A stretch of DNA of 29,939 nucleotides from Candidatus Woesearchaeota archaeon (GCA_030751755.1 JASMFO010000050.1:1-29939), one strand, 5' to 3'. Positions 15,753 through 23,108 are shown, counted from the first letter of the stretch. Numbers and translations: made by a program. The notes: a model not told the origin generated them from the letters alone.

Positions 15753-16199
15753 ATGAAAAAAGAGACAGTACCTGAAGAAACATTATTTGAAGAGACAGTA
15801 CGTTTGAGAACGAACGCAGATGAACTTCTAAAGCGTAAGGATTTATCTGAGCACGAGGAAGATGAGTTACTTAGAGAATTATTTGGTCATACAGACAAAG
15901 TAGCTAGAAAGTTTCTTGATCATAGTAGACTCTCTAGTCAAATAGGAGAAAATACTCCTGGAAAGTTCCAAAGAAAGTTTGAAGTACTGGAAGCTGAGCT
16001 TGGAGATTTAACAGAATTAGGTAGAGAACTAGAGTTAATTAATAGATATATTGAAAAAATAGGCGCAAGACGACGAAGAAGAGAGCAAGCCCTTATGAGA
16101 ACTCTTAGAGGTTCATTGCGTCCTTTAGAAGCAGATGTAACCGAAGACTCAGCTGAAATAAGGGCGATATTAGCTAGAATGAACCGAGCAAGGGGCTAG
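15753..16199 (+). CDS. Charged helical ORFan of the mobile element
   Basis: 148 residues, not recognised. The protein is almost entirely predicted helix with many Glu, Arg and Leu and no cysteine or membrane segment. A leucine-rich charged region (VLEAELGDLTELGRELELI, about 76-95) could form a coiled coil, followed by a very basic patch ARRRRREQALMRTLRG that may contact nucleic acid. A good Shine-Dalgarno and TATA box support expression. It converges with the next gene, 15 nt between stops. Arginine codons include CGT/CGA as well as AGA, slightly unlike the host genes. Confidence 0.6.
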   Translation: MKKETVPEETLFEETVRLRTNADELLKRKDLSEHEEDELLRELFGHTDKVARKFLDHSRLSSQIGENTPGKFQRKFEVLEAELGDLTELGRELELINRYIEKIGARRRRREQALMRTLRGSLRPLEADVTEDSAEIRAILARMNRARG

Positions 16200-16214
16200 G
16201 TAATTCATATAATT

Positions 16215-17003
16215 TTATATACCCAATTCACCAACAAGTTTACCAATTAATTGTTCGTATGTCAATGCCTTCTGACTCTCCCTCTCCGGAATTCGAAGAT
16301 AATTCTTAAATCCATGTAGGGTACTTTTAGCAGCTTTCAATTCTTTTCCTGCAGTTTCAAGGGGGTCTTTTGCCATTTGAAGGTACCTTTCCACTTGTAC
16401 AATAAAATTAGCTGCAATTCTTCTTGTACCCCTTGTGGCAGATAATGTTTTTGCTCTCATGTACTTAGAAAATGCTGTGTTCAAAGATGATAGAGCAGCA
16501 TTTGCATGTCCTCTAGCCTGTACCAACATCAATGTAACCAATTTTAGAGATTTGTGTTTTGCCCTTATTTGTCTTTTTTCTGCCTCTTCCAAACCTTCAA
16601 TAGTTCTCGTTATCTGTCGTCCCTTGACATTAAGAGAGGGAATTCTTCTTGATTGTTGAGATTCTACATCATCAATTAGTCCCACAACACGGTCTGCAGT
16701 TTGAAAAAGTCTTATTATTTCTGCCATATCTTCTTTGACTGTTGGAATTGCAGCTAAAATTTCCCGATATAGCCTACTCATAGTTGCAGCAAAGTTATCA
16801 TTTGTAGACCTAAGAGCTTCAGCAATTCTTTGTCTGAATTTAGTCTTATCCTGCATAGTTTCCAAAAATCCTTTTCCTGCTTTAACTTTTCTTAGAAAGA
16901 GACTTACTTTTTTCTCTACATCTGCACTTATTACTCCTTCTGCTTCAAGTAATCTTATTTCCTCCAATTCTTCGTCTCTAACATCAGTTCCCGGCAATTT
17001 CAT
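16215..17003 (-). CDS. All-helical ORFan of the mobile element
   Basis: 262 residues, not recognised. It has long amphipathic helices with heptad-like spacing throughout (ELEEIRLLEAEGVISADVEK near the start; GLEEAEKRQIRAKHKSLKL near 137-155), no cysteine and no membrane segment. Basic clusters (RGTRRIAANF, HGFKNYLRIPERES) are spread along it. A TATA-like TTTTATAAA lies about 30 nt before the ATG. Together with the convergent helical gene at 15753 it may form a two-protein assembly such as a structural or DNA-organising complex, but that is speculation from composition and position. Confidence 0.6.
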   Translation of the reverse strand: MKLPGTDVRDEELEEIRLLEAEGVISADVEKKVSLFLRKVKAGKGFLETMQDKTKFRQRIAEALRSTNDNFAATMSRLYREILAAIPTVKEDMAEIIRLFQTADRVVGLIDDVESQQSRRIPSLNVKGRQITRTIEGLEEAEKRQIRAKHKSLKLVTLMLVQARGHANAALSSLNTAFSKYMRAKTLSATRGTRRIAANFIVQVERYLQMAKDPLETAGKELKAAKSTLHGFKNYLRIPERESQKALTYEQLIGKLVGELGI

Positions 17004-17095
17004 AGTAGATTTTAATTATTATTATTTCAATTTATAAAATTTTTGATTTTAATTAAAAATATGCCCCATTTAATAAAATGAATTTTGATTTACAA

Positions 17096-17358
17096 TTAAA
17101 ACCTAACCAAAACCTTCTCAAAATCCACAATTTTATTATTTTTTACTTCAACACCTTCTTTTCTTAATAATTCCGCCTTTGCCTTTAATCCATGAGCAAA
17201 TCCATGTAAATGCCCAGAACTCGCAACAACCCTATGGCAAGGTACCATATTCTTTCCTTTGCATCTTAATAATCCATAAGGATTCTTGTTCATAGCTCTT
17301 CCAACTGGATAAGTCAAAGCGAAGCTGAAAATATTGCTCGTTCTTTTACTTTAGGAAT
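17096..17358 (-). pseudogene. ogt: Remnant of methylated-DNA-protein cysteine methyltransferase
   Basis: The reading frame gives the C-terminal ~74 residues of an Ogt/MGMT protein: PVGRAMNKNPYGLL, the active-site motif VPCHRVVASSG and HGFAHGLKAKAELLRKEGVEV to a normal end. The N-terminal DNA-binding half is absent. Just upstream a second frame carries IPKVKERAIFSASL before a stop, which looks like the preceding MGMT segment joined by a frameshift. There is no ATG; only a TTG at 17317. The active cysteine is kept, but the fragment is probably non-functional. MGMT repairs O6-alkylguanine by self-alkylation. Confidence 0.75.
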
Positions 17359-17401
17359 ATTGGAAAGTTACGATAATGAAAGGGGGGCGAAAACTACAAT
17401 A

Positions 17402-17641
17402 ATGAATTCTTATAAAGAAGGAAAATATTGGAAAGTTATGGTTTCTATCCCCCTTATTTTGAAATATTCCAATTATTATTCCAAGGATGTTTGGGGAGAA
17501 TGGGATAATGTAATAGTAGCCGACAGAGGGGGTGGTGTTTTGCTCATAGAAATAAACGGTAAAACAGGCAAAATTGAGTATATAAACATAGCCGACGAAG
17601 CCCGTGTGACTATGGAACGGTTTTTTGAACTAAGGGTATAG
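17402..17641 (+). CDS. Small hypothetical protein at the right end of the element
   Basis: 79 residues from ATG 17402 (a TTG at 17360 would add 14). Not recognised. It seems strand-rich: YWKVMVSIPLILKYSN, NVIVADRGGGVLLIEING and KIEYINIADEA. No signal peptide. A 15-nt direct repeat (AATATTGGAAAGTTA at 17356-17370 and 17424-17438) spans the junction between the MGMT remnant and this gene, hinting at a local rearrangement. It ends 41 nt before the right attachment repeat. Confidence 0.45.
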   Translation: MNSYKEGKYWKVMVSIPLILKYSNYYSKDVWGEWDNVIVADRGGGVLLIEINGKTGKIEYINIADEARVTMERFFELRV

Positions 17642-17682
17642 GAAAAAATGAAGATAGAAAAGGTGACAAAAATGGTCATATA

Positions 17683-17695
17683 CGGGCGTCGGCGT
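17683..17695 (+). repeat. attR-like direct repeat
   Basis: CGGGCGTCGGCGT, identical to the tRNA-Ser(TGA) 3' end at 13299-13311, with unrelated sequence on its left. It lies 2 nt beyond the stop codon of the DHS-like gene and marks the right boundary of the element. Confidence 0.75.
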
Positions 17696-17697
17696 AT

Positions 17698-18705
17698 TTA
17701 TTCTTTTCCAAGAACATAGGCAAATATCAACGGAGCAACAATTGTTGCATCTGATTCTATCACAAATGAGGGTGTATCCACAGATATTTTTCCCCATGTA
17801 ATTTTTTCATTTGGAACAGCGCCGCTATAGCTGCCATAAGAAGCCGTACTGTCACTTATTTGGCAAAAGTACCCCCACAATCTACATTTTTCATTAAGAT
17901 CCTGTTGAATAAGTGGAACAACACAAATTGGAAAATCTCCTGCTATCCCTCCGCCGATTTGAAAAAAACCTATTTCAGCATCCTTAGAATTTTCCATGTA
18001 CCAATCAATCAAAAATGACATCTGTTCTAATCCGGATTTTACAATTTGTATATTCTTAATACTTTCATTATAATAGTTCCTTCCCCTGGTCAGAGCCACA
18101 AAAATATTGCCTAACGTAGAGTCTTCCCATCCTGGCGTCCATATTGGCAGATTTTTCTCACATGCTGCTATCAGCCAGGAATCCTTAGGATCAATCTCGT
18201 AAAATTCTTTCAATGCTCCGCTTTTGATTACCTGGTACATGTATTCATATGGAAAATACCTCTCATTGTTTTGATCGGCTTTCTTCCATAGCTTGAAAAT
18301 TTGTTTCTCAATCCTTCGCATAGCTTCTTCTTCAGGAATGCACGTATCGGTGACACGGTTCATATGCTCGTCAAATAATTTTTTTTCATCCTCTGCAGTA
18401 AAATACCTGTAACCAGGGACACGCTTGTAATGCTTATTTGCAACTAAGTTGAACAGATCCTCTTCTAAATTTGCTCCGGTGCAGCATATTGCATGAATCT
18501 TTCCTTGTCTTATCATCTCTGCAAGGCTTATTCCAAGTTCTGCAGTTGACATGGCCCCTGCCATGACCAAAAACATCTTACCATTAGAATCAAGAAGCTT
18601 GGTGTATGCTTCAGCCGCATCCACAACAACGGCAGAATTGAAATGTTTAAAATTCTTTTTTACAAAACTCTTAACAGCTGTGAAATCGCCCACTATACCA
18701 CCCAA
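17698..18705 (-). CDS. Deoxyhypusine synthase-like protein
   Basis: 335 residues from a TTG start. The family uses spermidine and NAD to modify a lysine of IF5A; related bacterial proteins can make homospermidine instead. Visible features are VMAGAMSTAELGISLAEMI, CCTGANLEEDLFNL, the GGGIAGDFPI loop and ITWGKISVDTPSF with the catalytic lysine K306. The DSTASYGSYSGAVPNEKITWGK wording (read here in parts: SYGSYSGAVP, EKITWGK) resembles the bacterial-type homologues rather than the usual archaeal SGARPxEAxSWGK. The frame is open back to the stop of the channel gene, with no ATG, so translation starts at TTG or another non-AUG codon. Likely co-transcribed with the channel gene upstream. Confidence 0.85.
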   Translation of the reverse strand: MGGIVGDFTAVKSFVKKNFKHFNSAVVVDAAEAYTKLLDSNGKMFLVMAGAMSTAELGISLAEMIRQGKIHAICCTGANLEEDLFNLVANKHYKRVPGYRYFTAEDEKKLFDEHMNRVTDTCIPEEEAMRRIEKQIFKLWKKADQNNERYFPYEYMYQVIKSGALKEFYEIDPKDSWLIAACEKNLPIWTPGWEDSTLGNIFVALTRGRNYYNESIKNIQIVKSGLEQMSFLIDWYMENSKDAEIGFFQIGGGIAGDFPICVVPLIQQDLNEKCRLWGYFCQISDSTASYGSYSGAVPNEKITWGKISVDTPSFVIESDATIVAPLIFAYVLGKE

Positions 18706-18770
18706 AAACTCTGAATTAAGATTTATTTTAATATCTTTTGGTTTTTTGTTATTGGAATGTTTATTGTCGA

Positions 18771-19538
18771 TTATTTTTTCTTACTAACAGTCTCCAATTC
18801 CTCTGTTTTCTCAATCTCCAAAAACGCATTGGCAAGCTGCTTCCCACCTACTACCTGCGGCAACACAACTATTTTGGCACCAACCTTATGCAACCTATCA
18901 ACAGCATGCTCGTCTTCTGCTTTTGCTGCCAGATAAAGATGCGGATTAAGCTCAGTAGCGCTCATTATCAGGTAGATATTATCAGAATCTTCTGCTAATG
19001 TTCCAATTAATCCTTTTGCCTTTTTAATGCCTGCTTTTTTCAGGACATCAGGATCTAAAGCATCTCCCTGCAAAATTGGCTCTCCGACAGATACCAATCC
19101 AGAACATTTCTCTGCATCCTTTTCTACTATAAGATATCTTTGCTTTTTTTCTTTTAAGACATTACAAACATATTTTCCTAGTTTGCCATAACCACATATA
19201 ATAGTATGATTTTTTTCCTTTCTCATTCTAACCAAACCTCCTTTTATTCCTCCCAATAATAACCTTGCACGACCTTCTATTATAGCACTTGCTACAAATA
19301 TGGTAATATAAAGCACTAAACCAAGCCCAAAAGCCAATAGAATCATAACAAGTACTTTTCCATAAACTGTGGTAATACCATAAGGACTTCCATGAGTAGT
19401 TATTATTAGAAGAGTATAGTATAGTGAGTCGAATAAATCTACGCCTTCTATTATACTAAAGGCATATGTTCCAGATAAAATAAGGATTGTAAGAAGAAAA
19501 ATTCCAAATATGAAATTTCTAATGCTTGTATCTGGCAT
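18771..19538 (-). CDS. Two-TM K+ channel-like protein with RCK (TrkA-N) domain
   Basis: 255 residues: membrane helix 1 (about 9-30), a pore-loop region, helix 2 (about 60-86), then a cytosolic RCK domain with the Rossmann motif CGYGKLGKYV (115-124) and a ligand-binding acid E139. The layout is that of MthK-like ligand-gated channels. The filter position reads TTHGSPYGITT (47-57), not TVGYGD, so selectivity is uncertain. AAGAGGTG, 5-6 nt before the ATG, is a good Shine-Dalgarno. The C-terminus ends shortly after the RCK N-lobe; the RCK C-lobe is missing. Confidence 0.82.
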   Translation of the reverse strand: MPDTSIRNFIFGIFLLTILILSGTYAFSIIEGVDLFDSLYYTLLIITTHGSPYGITTVYGKVLVMILLAFGLGLVLYITIFVASAIIEGRARLLLGGIKGGLVRMRKEKNHTIICGYGKLGKYVCNVLKEKKQRYLIVEKDAEKCSGLVSVGEPILQGDALDPDVLKKAGIKKAKGLIGTLAEDSDNIYLIMSATELNPHLYLAAKAEDEHAVDRLHKVGAKIVVLPQVVGGKQLANAFLEIEKTEELETVSKKK

Positions 19539-19612
19539 TATGCACCTCTTTTTTTAACTTTAATTCCTTATTTATTATTAAAACTTTTGTTTGTGATACC
19601 AATTGCCAAAAC

Positions 19613-19621
19613 TTTTTAAAC
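19613..19621 (+). promoter_or_regulatory. TATA box of the PfkB kinase gene
   Basis: TTTTTAAAC about 29 nt before the ATG at 19646; consistent with a leaderless transcript and with choosing this ATG over upstream in-frame starts. Confidence 0.5.
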
Positions 19622-19645
19622 ATAAGATGTTCCCCATTGTACTTG

Positions 19646-20545
19646 ATGACAGACCCTATAATCCTAGGAACAGTGGCCTTGGATTCATTGGAAACGCCTT
19701 TTGGTAAAGTTAAGGATGTAATAGGCGGCTCAGCTACTTATGCATCAATTGCAGCTTCCTTTTTCTCAAAACCAGGCATACTTTCAATTGTTGGAAAAGA
19801 TTTTCCTAAACAGAATATAAAACTTCTCAATGAAAAAGGGGTAAATACTCAGGGAATAGCGACAGGGAACAAAACATTCCGCTGGCAGGGCTATTATGAA
19901 TTTGATATGAATGAGGCAAAAACAATAAGAACAGAGCTTAATTCTTTGGAGTCTTATAAAGTAGAAATCCCCGAGGATTATAAAAATGCAAAGTATATTT
20001 TTCTTGCAAACATAGACCCAGAGTTGCAGCTTGATGTCATAAAGACAATAAAAAAACCAGAACTAATTGTTATGGACACGATGAATTTCTGGATTGAACA
20101 TAAGAAAGAGCAGCTGCTTAAGACAATAGACAAAGCAGACCTCCTTATCCTTAATGATTCTGAAGCCAGGCAACTCTTTGATACACCAAACCTGGTAAAA
20201 GCTGCAAATGCCGCTTTAAAGTTGCATACTCATGCTGTCATTATAAAAAAAGGCGAGCATGGCGCTTTATTATTTACAGACAATAAGCATTTTAATGCCC
20301 CCGGATATCCCTTAGAAAACATAAAAGATCCTACAGGCTGCGGAGACAGCTTCGGAGGAGCCTTAACGGGTTACTTAGCAAAAACCCAAGATATAAGCGA
20401 AGCAAACTTAAGAAAAGCTGTTGTGTATGGCTCTATAATAGCATCCTTCAATGCAGAAGATTTTTCCGTAGAAAGGTTAAAAAGCGTCAATAAGTCGGAC
20501 ATAGAAAAAAGATACAAGGAATTCAAGGCTATGAGGGAATTTTAA
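19646..20545 (+). CDS. PfkB-family sugar/nucleoside kinase
   Basis: 299 residues, ribokinase fold. The N-terminus MTDPIILGTVALDSLETPFG and IGGSATYASIAASFFSK is the substrate-side GG motif; DPTGCGDSFGGAL (228-240) is the family signature with the catalytic base D234 and anion hole, and LLILNDSEARQLF precedes it as usual. I start at 19646 because the TATA box fits; an extension to 19526 would read into the divergent channel gene's leader. The natural substrate cannot be named: ribose, a nucleoside, or another sugar are all possible in this family. Confidence 0.88.
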   Translation: MTDPIILGTVALDSLETPFGKVKDVIGGSATYASIAASFFSKPGILSIVGKDFPKQNIKLLNEKGVNTQGIATGNKTFRWQGYYEFDMNEAKTIRTELNSLESYKVEIPEDYKNAKYIFLANIDPELQLDVIKTIKKPELIVMDTMNFWIEHKKEQLLKTIDKADLLILNDSEARQLFDTPNLVKAANAALKLHTHAVIIKKGEHGALLFTDNKHFNAPGYPLENIKDPTGCGDSFGGALTGYLAKTQDISEANLRKAVVYGSIIASFNAEDFSVERLKSVNKSDIEKRYKEFKAMREF

Positions 20546-20616
20546 TTATAAATCAAAATCTAGAGCTATGCCTTTCTAGGGGATGTGGGTGGGAGAATCA
20601 AGTAATGACATTCATT

Positions 20617-20656
20617 AAAATGCCGAGTTGCGTAGCAACAAGCTAATCGGCATTTT
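20617..20656. other. Nested inverted repeat / two-stage hairpin
   Basis: AAAATGCCGA and TCGGCATTTT form a perfect 10-bp stem enclosing a second hairpin GTTGC-GTA-GCAAC. It is GC-richer than its surroundings, lies 72 nt after the PfkB stop and 43 nt before the PLP-protein start. It could be a terminator, a leader structure or a small RNA. Confidence 0.55.
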
Positions 20657-20698
20657 GACTTCAGCTCCGCTCTGGCATATTCCTCAAAAACATCAAAA

Positions 20699-21340
20699 AT
20701 GTCCATTAAAGAGAATATAAACACTCTAAGAAGCAATATTCCCAAAAGTATCGGAATTCTCGCAGCAACTAAAACAAGAACTGCGCAACAGATTAAAGAA
20801 GCCATTGACTCCGGAATAAAGATATTTGGAGAAAATTATGTTCAGGAAGCAGAAAAGAAATATTCGGAAATAAAACAAAACAACAACATTAATCTTTATT
20901 TTGCCGGCCATTTGCAAAAAAACAAAATAAACAGGGCTTTAAAGCTATTTGATGTCATAAATGTTGATTCTTTTGAAATAGCAGAGGCAATAAGTCGAAG
21001 AACAGGTAAAAAAATTAAAGTTTTAATTGAAGTCAATATTGGCAATGAGCCAAATAAATACGGCTGCAAGCCAGAGGAATTAATCAATTTAATCAAAAAA
21101 CTTTCAAAATTAAAAAATATAGAAGTTTGCGGTTTGATGGCAATGGCTCCTTATTTTAAAGATGGAGAAAAAACAAGGCCTTATTTTAAAAAAATGAGAT
21201 TATTATTTGAAAAGATTAAAAGATTAAAATTAAAGAATGTTAAGATGGAAATATTGTCTTTAGGAATGTCCAATGATTATAAAATAGCGATAGAAGAAGG
21301 CTCTAATTTAATAAGAATTGGAAGCTCTATCTTCGCCTAA
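20699..21340 (+). CDS. PLP homeostasis protein (YggS/PROSC family)
   Basis: 213 residues. A single-domain alanine-racemase-like TIM barrel that binds pyridoxal phosphate and buffers free B6 and amino/keto acid balance. The PLP lysine is K25 in ILAATKTRTA; later motifs are FGENYVQEAEKK, FAGHLQKNK, VNIGNEPNKYGC and the phosphate site LSLGMSNDYKIAIEEGSN followed by IRIGSSIF. Length and order match the family. The gene follows the nested hairpin at 20617-20656. Its last codons overlap by 4 nt the end of the convergent Lrp gene. Confidence 0.93.
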   Translation: MSIKENINTLRSNIPKSIGILAATKTRTAQQIKEAIDSGIKIFGENYVQEAEKKYSEIKQNNNINLYFAGHLQKNKINRALKLFDVINVDSFEIAEAISRRTGKKIKVLIEVNIGNEPNKYGCKPEELINLIKKLSKLKNIEVCGLMAMAPYFKDGEKTRPYFKKMRLLFEKIKRLKLKNVKMEILSLGMSNDYKIAIEEGSNLIRIGSSIFA

Positions 21341-21768
21341 ACTACCTCTTTTATATTTGCCGTTGTCACCATAGTAAATGTCTGCCTTACTCCTTTTTGC
21401 TCTTTTCTGAATTTTATTAAAAAATCATTAAATTCTTCAACATCTTTAAACTTCAATTTCAGCAATAAATCATATTCTCCGGTTACGCCAAAAATTTCCT
21501 TAATGCACCCTTTATTTTTTATTTTTTCGTGGATATACTCTGTTGTTCCGCCTTTTATCAGCATAAAAATAATAAAGTTTTCTCCAACAGACTTATTGTT
21601 CAGTTTTAATGTAAACTTTTCAATTACCCCATCTTTAACCAATTTTTTAATCCTTTCGTGCACTGTACTTGGCCTTATTCCTGTTTTTTTGGCAATATCC
21701 CGGATTGGCATCCTGGAATCTTCCTTAAGAGCTTCAATTATCAGGTTATCTTTCTTGTCTAACGTCAT
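21337..21768 (-). CDS. Lrp/AsnC family transcription regulator
   Basis: 143 residues. N-terminal winged HTH (1-50) with DSRMPIRDIAKKTGIRPSTVHERIKKLVKDGVI, split as DIAKKTGIRPSTVHERI; C-terminal RAM ligand-binding domain (about 65-140) with IFGVTGEYDLLLKLKFKD. Such regulators respond to amino acids and bind DNA as dimers or octamers. On its strand, GGAGGG lies 13 nt before the ATG, and an inverted repeat at 21803-21823 could be an autoregulatory site. It is divergent from metF and may control metF and ahcY, whose shared promoter copies start 127 nt away; that is inference. Confidence 0.92.
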   Translation of the reverse strand: MTLDKKDNLIIEALKEDSRMPIRDIAKKTGIRPSTVHERIKKLVKDGVIEKFTLKLNNKSVGENFIIFMLIKGGTTEYIHEKIKNKGCIKEIFGVTGEYDLLLKLKFKDVEEFNDFLIKFRKEQKGVRQTFTMVTTANIKEVV

Positions 21769-21802
21769 TTTAAAAAAAGGGCCCTCCTTTAATAAGAACT
21801 AC

Positions 21803-21823
21803 GGAACATTTGGGGGGTGTTCC
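21803..21823. promoter_or_regulatory. Inverted repeat in the Lrp gene upstream region
   Basis: GGAACA and TGTTCC separated by 9 nt that include a run of six G. It lies 35-55 nt before the regulator's start codon. Candidate operator for autoregulation or an RNA hairpin in a long leader (a TATA-like TTTATATA on the minus strand is at 21862-21855). Confidence 0.4.
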
Positions 21824-21894
21824 AGAGAGCCCGGAAAGAATAATGTCCAACTAATATATAAATCTTCCTAATTTTGTCCAGTTTTTTTATAATT

Positions 21895-21963
21895 TTCCAG
21901 ACAGATTTCATAAAAATATAGGAAAAATATATAAATTGTTTTATACTTAATTTATGCACAAGG
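21895..21963 (+). repeat. Promoter-bearing direct repeat, copy 1 (before metF)
   Basis: 69 nt, differing at two positions from 23023-23091. It contains the TATA box TATATAAA (21928-21935) and the expected start region TTTATGCACAAGG. In this copy the metF ATG follows 7 nt after the repeat and there is no strong Shine-Dalgarno. Confidence 0.9.
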
Positions 21964-21970
21964 ATATTAT

Positions 21971-22918
21971 ATGAAAGTTATTGAACATATTGAAAAGGCA
22001 AAAGACCCCATCTTCAGTTATGAGATTATTCCTCCCAAACGTGGTACCAGTGTGCAGGAAATTACCGATATTGTAAAAGATCTGGAGCCCTTTAATCCGC
22101 CATATATTGATGTTACCAGCCATCCTGCCGAGGCATATTATGAAGAAAATGACACAGGAGATGTAAAGCGCCATATTCGAAAGAAAAGACCGGGTACCAT
22201 TAGCATCTGCGGTATCATCCAGAATCGTTTCAAGATTGATACGGTCCCCCACCTTTTATGCCGGGGTTTTACCCGTGAAGAGACAGAAGATGCAATTATA
22301 GAACTAAACTACCTGGGTATTCACAATATACTGGCTATTCGTGGCGATGAAACCAATTATCAAAAACCGGTACAGTCGGGGCGCTCTGTAAATGTGTATG
22401 CTTCTGATCTGGTAAAGCAGGTCAATGACCTGCGCTCAGGAATCTATTTAGATGAAATCATAAATGCAGACCCTATTTATTTCTGCATTGGTGTGGGCGG
22501 GTACCCTGAAAAACATTTTGAAGCCCCAAACCTGAAAAAGGATATCAAGTACTTAAAACAAAAAGTTGACGCAGGTGCCGATTATATTGTCACCCAGATG
22601 TTTTTCAATAATGATGATTTTTTCAACTTCGAGGCAGAATGCCGGAATGCTGGTATTGAAGTGCCAATAATTCCGGGAATCAAAATACTGGGTTCAGAAA
22701 AGCAGCTTAAAAGCATCCCAAAAAACTTTTATGTAAATATTCCTACCGCTTTATCTGATGAAGTGGATGAAAATACGGATCATGCTAAGGAAATTGGTAT
22801 TAACTGGTGTGTGAATCAGTGCGAAGAGCTATTAAATAATGGAGTTAAAAATATACACTTTTATATTATGAGCGGCGCTACAGGAGTAACAGAAGTTTTG
22901 AAAAAAATTAGTAAATAA
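21971..22918 (+). CDS. metF: Methylenetetrahydrofolate reductase MetF
   Basis: 315 residues. Reduces 5,10-methylene-THF to 5-methyl-THF with FAD, feeding methionine synthesis. Motifs: FSYEIIPPKRG with the catalytic Glu E18, IDVTSHPAEAYY, NILAIRGDE and YIVTQMFFNNDDFFNF, ending IHFYIMSGATGV. The wording resembles Bacteroidetes-type MetF. Ten of eleven arginine codons are CGN, whereas genes around it use AGA/AGG almost only, which indicates recent transfer. The gene lies between two copies of the ahcY promoter and is followed by a terminator-like hairpin. With ahcY it completes part of the activated-methyl cycle; MetE/MetH and MetK are not in the window. Confidence 0.96.
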   Translation: MKVIEHIEKAKDPIFSYEIIPPKRGTSVQEITDIVKDLEPFNPPYIDVTSHPAEAYYEENDTGDVKRHIRKKRPGTISICGIIQNRFKIDTVPHLLCRGFTREETEDAIIELNYLGIHNILAIRGDETNYQKPVQSGRSVNVYASDLVKQVNDLRSGIYLDEIINADPIYFCIGVGGYPEKHFEAPNLKKDIKYLKQKVDAGADYIVTQMFFNNDDFFNFEAECRNAGIEVPIIPGIKILGSEKQLKSIPKNFYVNIPTALSDEVDENTDHAKEIGINWCVNQCEELLNNGVKNIHFYIMSGATGVTEVLKKISK

Positions 22919-22956
22919 ACAGCTATATCATATTTACCCTACATGCCTGATCCAGA

Positions 22957-22978
22957 AAAAACCGTGCCTATGGTTTTT
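22957..22978 (+). terminator. Terminator-like hairpin after metF
   Basis: AAAAACC and GGTTTTT form a 7-bp stem with an 8-nt loop, ending in a T run, 38 nt after the metF stop. It resembles a weak bacterial intrinsic terminator and may have come with the gene. Confidence 0.4.
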
Positions 22979-23022
22979 ATGGCAATTTTCATATCAAGAC
23001 CAAAATTCCGGTTATCAATATA

Positions 23023-23091
23023 TTCCAGACAGATTTCATAAAAGTATAGGAAAAATATATAAATTGTTTTATACTCAATTTATGCACAAGG
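23023..23091 (+). repeat. Promoter-bearing direct repeat, copy 2 (before ahcY)
   Basis: 67 of 69 positions match copy 1. TATA box TATATAAA at 23056-23063. Here the repeat is followed by GGAGGT (23098-23103) 5 nt before the ahcY ATG, so this is probably the original promoter context. Confidence 0.9.
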
Positions 23092-23108
23092 TAGTTTGGA
23101 GGTCAAAA

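Larger units (their letters stand above)
13299..17695 (+). mobile_element. Putative integrated element in tRNA-Ser(TGA)
   Basis: About 4.4 kb between the 3' end of tRNA-Ser(TGA) and an exact 13-nt copy of that end (CGGGCGTCGGCGT). A tyrosine recombinase gene starts 61 nt inside the left end. Removing the element would put the tRNA 3' end 3 nt from the stop of the convergent DHS-like gene, a compact layout like the rest of this genome. Contents: recombinase, predicted nuclease-like protein, winged-helix-like protein, two helical ORFans, MGMT remnant, small ORF. No replication, capsid or conjugation gene is recognisable, so it may be non-autonomous or use unknown functions. Confidence 0.75.
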
